Program-made: the position numbers and the translations under genes | Part shown: positions 58,657 to 64,000 of the stretch, piece by piece | How the letters are laid out: every line of letters begins with the position of its first letter | Numbering within the stretch: position 1 is the stretch's first letter | Assembly: GCA_035645695.1 (NCBI GenBank) | Contig: DASQMC010000027.1 | Coordinates: forward strand, 1-64,000 | Direction: 5' to 3' | Origin: JAIVJZ01 sp035645695 | GTDB taxonomy: Bacteria > Acidobacteriota > Blastocatellia > Pyrinomonadales > Pyrinomonadaceae | Length of the DNA stretch: 64,000 nucleotides | Notes under the pieces: model-generated | Seen by the model: the letters and a program-made list of their open reading frames with translations, nothing else | Database searches by the model: none | Told to the model about the DNA's origin: nothing

Positions 58657-58956
58657 AAAAAAACCGGTTCTCCAAGCGGTCTGGGGGTAAACGCTGAGAG
58701 CACGTTTATATAACGCGCCAGAGTTTAACCTTTTGCTTCGATGTGCGCATCATGTTTTTGGGTTGTCGGCGAGTTGCGCCCGCGGGTTTCATGCGGGGCG
58801 GACGTATGCTCTGGCGCTCGCCGCCGGACGCCCGCCGCGAATGATTCACGCGCTCCGGCGCGACCGTGTTAGACTTTTAAGCCTGGTCAAGCTGTCGCCA
58901 CCGCGCATACGGCGTTCGCGCGAGTGTTTTCCCGAGCCATCGTCCAAACCTCTACG
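58657..58956 (+). other. Divergent intergenic region between the cyclase and the kinase
   Basis: 300 bases. A TTTATATAACG stretch near 58705 could act as a -10 for the minus-strand cyclase gene. Nothing clear is seen on the kinase side except an AT-rich TTAGACTTTTAA around 58868. No palindromic heptamers, ORF or RNA gene are evident. Confidence 0.5.
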
Positions 58957-61005
58957 ATGAAAACCTGCCCACAATGCGGAACGAGTTATGAGAGCGCGGC
59001 GACGTTTTGCCCGCGCGACGGCGAGGTGCTGGAAGAATCCGGGGCAGCCGATGAGATGATCGGGCGAGTGCTCGACGGGCAGTATGAGATCGAGTCGTTC
59101 ATCGCGCGCGGCGGCATGGGCACGCTCTATCGCGCGCGTCACATGCTGCTCGGCGACCGCGTCGCGATCAAAACTCTCAAGCCGGAGATGCGCGGCAACG
59201 CCGAATGGCTGCGCCGCTTTCAGCGCGAGGGACGAGCCGCGCGTCGCTTCCGCCACCCGAACGCCGTCACGGTCTACGACCTGCGCACGGGCGCGGACGG
59301 CCTCACCTACATGGTGATGGAATACGTCGAAGGCCACTCGCTCGACAAGGAATTGAAGCAGCGCGGCCGAATGACACCGGCCGAGGCGTGGGCGATCCTC
59401 GAACCCATCGTGAGCGCGCTCGAAGCCGCGCACGAGCAGGGCGTCGTCCACCGCGATCTCAAACCTGAGAACGTGATGATCAACCGCATGCCTGATGGCG
59501 AGTTGGCGGTGAAACTGCTCGACCTCGGCATCGCCAAATTGCGCGACGTGGCTGAGACGCACGCGGGCGACGGCGGCGCGCTCACGCTGGCCGGGCAAAT
59601 TCTCGGAACGCCTTATTACATGTCGCCCGAACAATGGGGCGAGCCGTCGCGCGACGGCAGCCGGGAGATCGACGGGCGCGCGGATATCTACAGCCTCGGC
59701 GTCATCCTCTACGAGTTGGTCGCGGGCGCAAAACCTTTCGTCGGCCAAACGCTCGGCGAATTGCGGCAGGGACACGTCAGCCGTCAACCGCCGCTTTTGC
59801 ACACGGTCGTCGCAGGCGTGACGGAGGAGGTGGCGCGCGCGGTCGAACGCGCGATGGCAAAAGATCGCGCGGATCGCCCGGCGACGGCAAGCGTATTCGC
59901 GTCGGAGATGTCCGCCGCGCTCGGCCTCGCGTCCGAAATTCAACTGACGCCGGACGCGAACAAAGGCCACGAGTCGGTCGCCGTGGTGCACGACTTTGAA
60001 TTGTCGCAGACGCTCATACGCGATAACGTCACGGCGGCGACGACCGCCGCACCGCGCGCGCGCGTCGAGACTGCGCCTCAAGCTACTCCCGCACCGCAAG
60101 CCGCTCCTGCGCCGCAAGCCGCTCCTGCGCCGCAACTTACTCCCGCGCCGCAAACCTCTCCCGCGTCGCAAGCCGCCGTGACCGGCGTCGATGAAGAGAC
60201 GCTCGCGCGAATGCCGTATGTGCCGACGACGACGCCTGCGACCCGCGAGCCGGGCGTCGCGCCGCAGGCGAGGCGAGGCTCGCCCTTCAAGTTGATCGTC
60301 GCGGGCGCGCTCGCGTTGTTGCTGGCAGGGAGCATCGTCGCGGGCGGTTGGCTCGCATGGAACGGTTGGCAGGCGCGACAGGCGGCGGGTAATGATGAGA
60401 GCGGTTTCGGTGCGACGGGCGGCGCGGCGGTCGATCCGCCCGCGCGCTTCGAGTTGATGAATTACTGGATCGAAGCCTTTGACGACGCGGGGCAAGGCGA
60501 GGGGCGACGCATCGCGGCCAAAACGTTATCGCTGGAATCGGGGCAACAGTTTAAGTTTCATTTCGTGGCGCGCGAGCGCGGCTATCTCTACATCGTCGGC
60601 CCCGGCGCGGGGAACGCGCCGACGACTTTTTTGACCGCGCGCCCCGCAGGCATCATGAAGACCAATCTCGCCCCGGCAGGCGCGGATTTCACTTTCCCTT
60701 ACGGTGAAGGGCAGGCGCTCGAACTCGATAAAAATCCCGGCTCGGAAGAGTACGTCGTCATATTTTCGCGGACGCCGTTGCTCGCTCCCGCTTTTCTCGC
60801 GCGCGAATCCGGGCATGAACTGACGCCCGCGGAGTTGAAGGAGTTGGAAGACCTGCGGGCGCGCTCTAAAACCGCGCTGCCGGTTGCGGCCGTAAAAGAA
60901 GAATCGGATGCGAAGGGTGGCGCGGCGTCGGTCGCCGTCGCCGTTGAGTCGGCGGGCGCGCCGGATGAACCGGTCATCTTCGATATTCGTATCGAGCATC
61001 GTTAG
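58957..61005 (+). CDS. Membrane-anchored Ser/Thr protein kinase with zinc ribbon and extracytoplasmic DUF4384-like domain
   Basis: The ATG at 58957 starts a zinc ribbon (C4, C7, C19: CPQCGTSYESAATFCPRDG). The kinase domain runs from about residue 44. Gly loop ARGGMGTLYRA, VAIK lysine K72, HRDLKPEN with D167, and DLG (D189) in place of DFG. A five-fold 18-nt Pro/Ala/Gln repeat and one transmembrane helix (about 445-466) lead to a C-terminal domain (PPARFELMNYWIEAFDDAG...YLYIVGPGAG) of the DUF4384 type. It has no PASTA repeats. The neighbours are a secreted DUF4384 protein and a TPR-CHAT protein. The length is 682 residues. Confidence 0.9.
   Translation: MKTCPQCGTSYESAATFCPRDGEVLEESGAADEMIGRVLDGQYEIESFIARGGMGTLYRARHMLLGDRVAIKTLKPEMRGNAEWLRRFQREGRAARRFRHPNAVTVYDLRTGADGLTYMVMEYVEGHSLDKELKQRGRMTPAEAWAILEPIVSALEAAHEQGVVHRDLKPENVMINRMPDGELAVKLLDLGIAKLRDVAETHAGDGGALTLAGQILGTPYYMSPEQWGEPSRDGSREIDGRADIYSLGVILYELVAGAKPFVGQTLGELRQGHVSRQPPLLHTVVAGVTEEVARAVERAMAKDRADRPATASVFASEMSAALGLASEIQLTPDANKGHESVAVVHDFELSQTLIRDNVTAATTAAPRARVETAPQATPAPQAAPAPQAAPAPQLTPAPQTSPASQAAVTGVDEETLARMPYVPTTTPATREPGVAPQARRGSPFKLIVAGALALLLAGSIVAGGWLAWNGWQARQAAGNDESGFGATGGAAVDPPARFELMNYWIEAFDDAGQGEGRRIAAKTLSLESGQQFKFHFVARERGYLYIVGPGAGNAPTTFLTARPAGIMKTNLAPAGADFTFPYGEGQALELDKNPGSEEYVVIFSRTPLLAPAFLARESGHELTPAELKELEDLRARSKTALPVAAVKEESDAKGGAASVAVAVESAGAPDEPVIFDIRIEHR
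60085..60174 (+). repeat. 18-nt in-frame tandem repeat
   Basis: Five 18-nt units of the type (G/A)CTCC(C/T)GC(G/A)CCGCAAGCC, encoding (A/T)PAPQ(A/L/T), in the linker between the kinase domain and the transmembrane helix. It is a likely flexible, length-variable spacer. Confidence 0.85.
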
Positions 61006-61100
61006 ACGCGAATGAGCGGCGCGGCCTGCTGGCGTTGCGCGTCCTCAAACGATCAACACACGCGCCTTTTACTTTGGCGGTGGAAGGAGTGATTCCAAAA

Positions 61101-62147
61101 ATGCGCTTCAAACTTTTCTCACAACTTCTCCTCGCCACGCTCGTCGTCGTATTTCCCGCCCGCGCGCAGCAGGAAGGACAACAGCCGCCGCAGGACGAAG
61201 AGACCACGACGCGCGGCGCGTTTCTCACGACGCGCCCGAAAGCGTCGAACAGGGAGGGCGCTCGGGTCAGCGGGGGCGTTGGCGTGGCCGTGACGACGCC
61301 GGAGAAGGCATCCGCCCCGGCTGTAGCCGCCGCGAACGCTTCGCCGGGGAACTCGAAAAAGAGCGTCGTGAAATCTCCCGGCAAAGCGGCGGCGAAGAAG
61401 AACGACGGTAAAGGCATGCGCGCCGTTAAAGCCGATACGGCCGCGGCGGATGTAAAAACACCCGGCCACGCCGAAACAGGCGTGGCGGCGGTTGCGCCCG
61501 CCGCAGCGAACGGGCGGCCGATTGGCCTGGGTTACACCTTCTTCACGCTCGGCGACAACGGCCTCGCCGTGCGCACCGATTCCGCGCGGCAGTTTCGCAC
61601 GGGCGAAGCCATACGCATCGCCCTCGAAGCCAATACAGACGGCTATCTCTACATCTTCCACACGGAGAACGACGGCGAGCCTTCGATGATCTTTCCCGAC
61701 ATGCGCCTGAACGGCGGCAACAATCTCGTCCGCGCGCACGTGCCCTATGAAATCCCTTCGAGCGAAGAGGCCACGGAAGAGATGCGCTGGTTCGTCTTCA
61801 AAGACCCGCCCGCCGTCGAACGCCTCTACATCGTGCTCTCGCGCCAGCCGCTCGCGGGCGTGCCGACGGGCGCGACGCTCGCCGGCTATTGCTTCGATGC
61901 GCGGCACACCTGCCCCTGGCGTCCGGCCGCCGCCGTGTGGACGGAACTCAAGTCGGCGCAGGAGCGCGAGCAGGTGGCCGTGAGTAAAGTTAAAGATCAG
62001 GGACGCGCGCAAACCGCGGACGAGCGAGTGGCGACGACGCGCGGCCTCGGCCTGGCGGCGGGCGCGCCCACGCCTTCCGTCATCCGCATGACTGCCTCTC
62101 CGAATTCAAAAATGCTCGTCACGGCCATTGACCTGATTCATAAGTAA
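61101..62147 (+). CDS. Secreted DUF4384-domain protein
   Basis: The ATG at 61101 follows GGAAGGAG by 11 bases. A signal peptide (MRFKLFSQLLLATLVVVFPARAQ) is followed by a long disordered Ala/Lys/Thr stretch, then the DUF4384 domain (about 135-250, LGYTFFTLGDNGLAVRTDSARQFRTGEAIRIALEANTDGYLYIFH). This has the same type as the outer domain of the adjacent kinase. It is 348 residues long. It starts 95 bases after the kinase. The shared domain suggests a common extracytoplasmic ligand or partner. Confidence 0.85.
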   Translation: MRFKLFSQLLLATLVVVFPARAQQEGQQPPQDEETTTRGAFLTTRPKASNREGARVSGGVGVAVTTPEKASAPAVAAANASPGNSKKSVVKSPGKAAAKKNDGKGMRAVKADTAAADVKTPGHAETGVAAVAPAAANGRPIGLGYTFFTLGDNGLAVRTDSARQFRTGEAIRIALEANTDGYLYIFHTENDGEPSMIFPDMRLNGGNNLVRAHVPYEIPSSEEATEEMRWFVFKDPPAVERLYIVLSRQPLAGVPTGATLAGYCFDARHTCPWRPAAAVWTELKSAQEREQVAVSKVKDQGRAQTADERVATTRGLGLAAGAPTPSVIRMTASPNSKMLVTAIDLIHK

Positions 62148-62164
62148 GCAGCACGGAGATCGAC

Positions 62165-64000
62165 ATGAAATCCCGGAACATTATCCTGTCGTGCCTTATG
62201 GTTTGCGCGGTCGCCGCCTCGCCGCTCATTCCCGTCATTGCTTCTGCGGCGGCGGCGGGCGCTTCGATGCCTCCGGCTCAGGGCGTCGAGCAGCCGGGCG
62301 CGGGCATGGATGCGTTGCGGCAGGGGCGCAGGCTGTTGAAACAGGGCAGGGCGGATCAGGCTCTCCCGCTGTTGGAATCCGCGTTGAGGAGTTTCAACGC
62401 GTCGGGCGCGACACGCGGCCAAGCCGCGACGCACGACGCGCTCGGCGATCTCTATGCGCGGCAGGGACAGCACCGCACCGCCCTGACGAACTACCAGAAG
62501 GCTCACGAGTTGTTTCAAGCGGCGGGCAACAGGCCGGGGTCGATCATCGCCAAACGCATCGTCGGCATCGGCGACGAGGACTTCAACGCCAACCTGATGC
62601 TCGCCAAGATCGGCGAGGCTCATTACCGCGCGGGCAACATCGCGGAGTCCGGCGCGGCATACGGACGTATGCGCGTGACGAAGCCGGATACGGGCGCGCT
62701 CAGCGTGGCGAAGAAGGGGGGCGGCCTGTTCGGCGGCCTCACCGGACTCGGCCGCAGCGTCGCGCGCGGCGAGGTGTCCGTCTCCACGGGCGCGAGCGCG
62801 GTCGGCACGATCAGCCAGGTGCAGCAGACCTTTGAACTCTACCGCCAGAGCATCCTCTACGCCACCAACGAACTCGGACTCGGCCGCGTCAACTACTACA
62901 ACGACGAGTTGGCCGACGCGCGCAAACATTTCGCCAACGCGCTCGATGCGACGAGCAGCGCCATCCCTCTCATCGGCAAGATCGGGCAGATGCGCCGGTT
63001 CCGCGTGGCCGCCAACACGAGTCTCGGCGACGTTGCGCTCCGGCAGGGCAACATCAAAGACGCGCTCAAGTTTTACACCGATGCGACCAAAGGCGCGCAG
63101 GCCGACCGGCGTCCAGACCTCCAGTGGCCTGCGCAGCGCGGCGTCGGAAAAGCCAACCTCACGCTCGCCGCGCAAGCCGGAGACGCGGCGAAGCGCGCCA
63201 AAGCTTTGCAGGATGCCTTCACGGCCTATCGCGCGGCGTTGCAAACCATCGAGACCATCCGGCAAGGCTCGCTGCGCGCCGACGAAGCGCGCACGACTTT
63301 TCTCGCCTCCACCCGCGACGTGTTCGACGAGGCCTCGGGCGCGCTTGCGGCGGCCGCGCTCAATGCGGCCACGGACAAAAACGCTCCGCTCGCGGGCGAC
63401 GCGCTCACTTACGCGGCCGAGTCTTTCCGCATCGTCGAGCAGGGGCGCGCCCGCTCGCTCCTCGACATGCTGAGCGAAACCGGCGCGACCATCACCTCGG
63501 GCATCCCCGCCGAACTCCTCCGGCGCAAGCAGGAAAACCTCGAACGCCAGCAGGAGATCGCGCAGCAGATCACGGGCGTCAGCCTGACGGGCGAGCCGCC
63601 GAAGGAGGGCATCGAGAAACTGGAAGAACAACTGGAAGCGCTCTCCACCGAATACGACAGCCTCGAAAATCAGATCAGGGCGGCCAGCCCGCGCTACGGC
63701 GCGCTCACTTCCGCGCAACCCCTGACGCTCGCAGAGGTGCAGCAGAAGGTCTTGGACGCCGACACGGTGCTGCTCGAATACAGTCTCGGCCGCGAGCAGT
63801 CGTACCTGTGGGCGGTGACGACGAGGAGCGTCTCCCTGCACGGGTTGCCCGCGCGCGACAAACTCGACGCGCTCGCCATGAACCTGCGCGACCGGATCGT
63901 GCCGCAGAGTTTGCGCCGCGCGCTGCTCGACGCGGGCGGCCAGACGCGCGGCCTGTTAGAGGAGCGCGGGCTGGCCTTATCCAACAACGCGACGACCGCC
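62165..64000 (+). CDS. Secreted TPR protein of the CHAT-protease group, 3'-truncated by the window edge
   Basis: The frame is open to the last base, 612 codons so far. A signal peptide (MKSRNIILSCLMVCAVAASPLIPVIASA) is followed by TPR-like helices (ALRQGRRLLKQGRADQALPLLESALRSF, HDALGDLYARQGQHRTALTNYQKAHELF, ADARKHFANALDA). The region ADEARTTFLASTRDVFDEA...YAAESFRIVEQGRARSLLDML is typical of the linker before a CHAT caspase-like domain. That domain's Cys-His centre would lie beyond the window. It is 17 bases after the DUF4384 gene. Confidence 0.82.
   Translation, partial: MKSRNIILSCLMVCAVAASPLIPVIASAAAAGASMPPAQGVEQPGAGMDALRQGRRLLKQGRADQALPLLESALRSFNASGATRGQAATHDALGDLYARQGQHRTALTNYQKAHELFQAAGNRPGSIIAKRIVGIGDEDFNANLMLAKIGEAHYRAGNIAESGAAYGRMRVTKPDTGALSVAKKGGGLFGGLTGLGRSVARGEVSVSTGASAVGTISQVQQTFELYRQSILYATNELGLGRVNYYNDELADARKHFANALDATSSAIPLIGKIGQMRRFRVAANTSLGDVALRQGNIKDALKFYTDATKGAQADRRPDLQWPAQRGVGKANLTLAAQAGDAAKRAKALQDAFTAYRAALQTIETIRQGSLRADEARTTFLASTRDVFDEASGALAAAALNAATDKNAPLAGDALTYAAESFRIVEQGRARSLLDMLSETGATITSGIPAELLRRKQENLERQQEIAQQITGVSLTGEPPKEGIEKLEEQLEALSTEYDSLENQIRAASPRYGALTSAQPLTLAEVQQKVLDADTVLLEYSLGREQSYLWAVTTRSVSLHGLPARDKLDALAMNLRDRIVPQSLRRALLDAGGQTRGLLEERGLALSNNATTA

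Overview
The window is 64 kb of GC-rich bacterial chromosome with no rRNA or tRNA genes, no recognisable insertion sequence, no CRISPR array and no prophage. The mix of families points to Acidobacteriota, perhaps the Blastocatellia/Pyrinomonadales side: an Agl23-type membrane protein, secreted DUF4384 and VWFA-like proteins, a TPR/CHAT protein, an M2 peptidase and an EF-G paralogue. That placement is inferred from gene content, not from a phylogeny.

Region 1 (1-19.4 kb) is the translation core. It runs rplX(partial)-rplE-rpsN-rpsH-rplF-rplR-rpsE-rpmD-rplO-secY-adk-map, then rpmJ-rpsM-rpsK-rpsD-rpoA-rplQ, then accB-accC, then rplU-rpmA-obgE-nadD-rsfS, a receiver-less sigma54-activator-like gene, rlmH and a DksA/TraR-like zinc-finger gene. 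rplQ and accB carry long disordered extensions. infA is not at its common place between map and rpmJ.

Region 2 (19.5-27.3 kb) holds housekeeping and repair genes: comF, a proline iminopeptidase, an HNH nuclease and tatA on the plus strand. A methyltransferase, rarA, mug and ychF lie on the minus strand, with a small membrane protein on the plus strand between rarA and mug. Region 3 (27.6-36.1 kb) has two polytopic GT-C/Agl23-like proteins and smc with an acidic insertion in its N-terminal head. Region 4 (36-49.3 kb) is mostly minus-strand: a CBS-domain transporter, a YheT-like hydrolase, a long recQ, an Uma2 nuclease and an EF-G paralogue, plus a plus-strand M2 peptidase. Region 5 (49.6-64 kb) includes an SPFH / micro-membrane / DCC thiol-oxidoreductase operon, a VWFA-like secreted protein, a macrodomain protein, glgP, a TauE/SafE exporter and a diguanylate cyclase. 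It ends with a Ser/Thr kinase, a secreted DUF4384 protein and a TPR-CHAT protein cut by the window end.

The most unusual feature is dispersed. About twenty gene junctions carry hairpin-like elements. Their arms are tandem 7-nt (rarely 8-nt) units followed by inverted units after a short spacer. The unit differs between loci but almost always contains TGA/TCA or TAA/TTA. Several genes (adk, the peptidase, the sigma54-like activator, rarA, the YheT-like hydrolase) end inside an element, and one element lies in frame inside a membrane-protein gene. A second palindrome with CACAGAG-type arms occurs twice.
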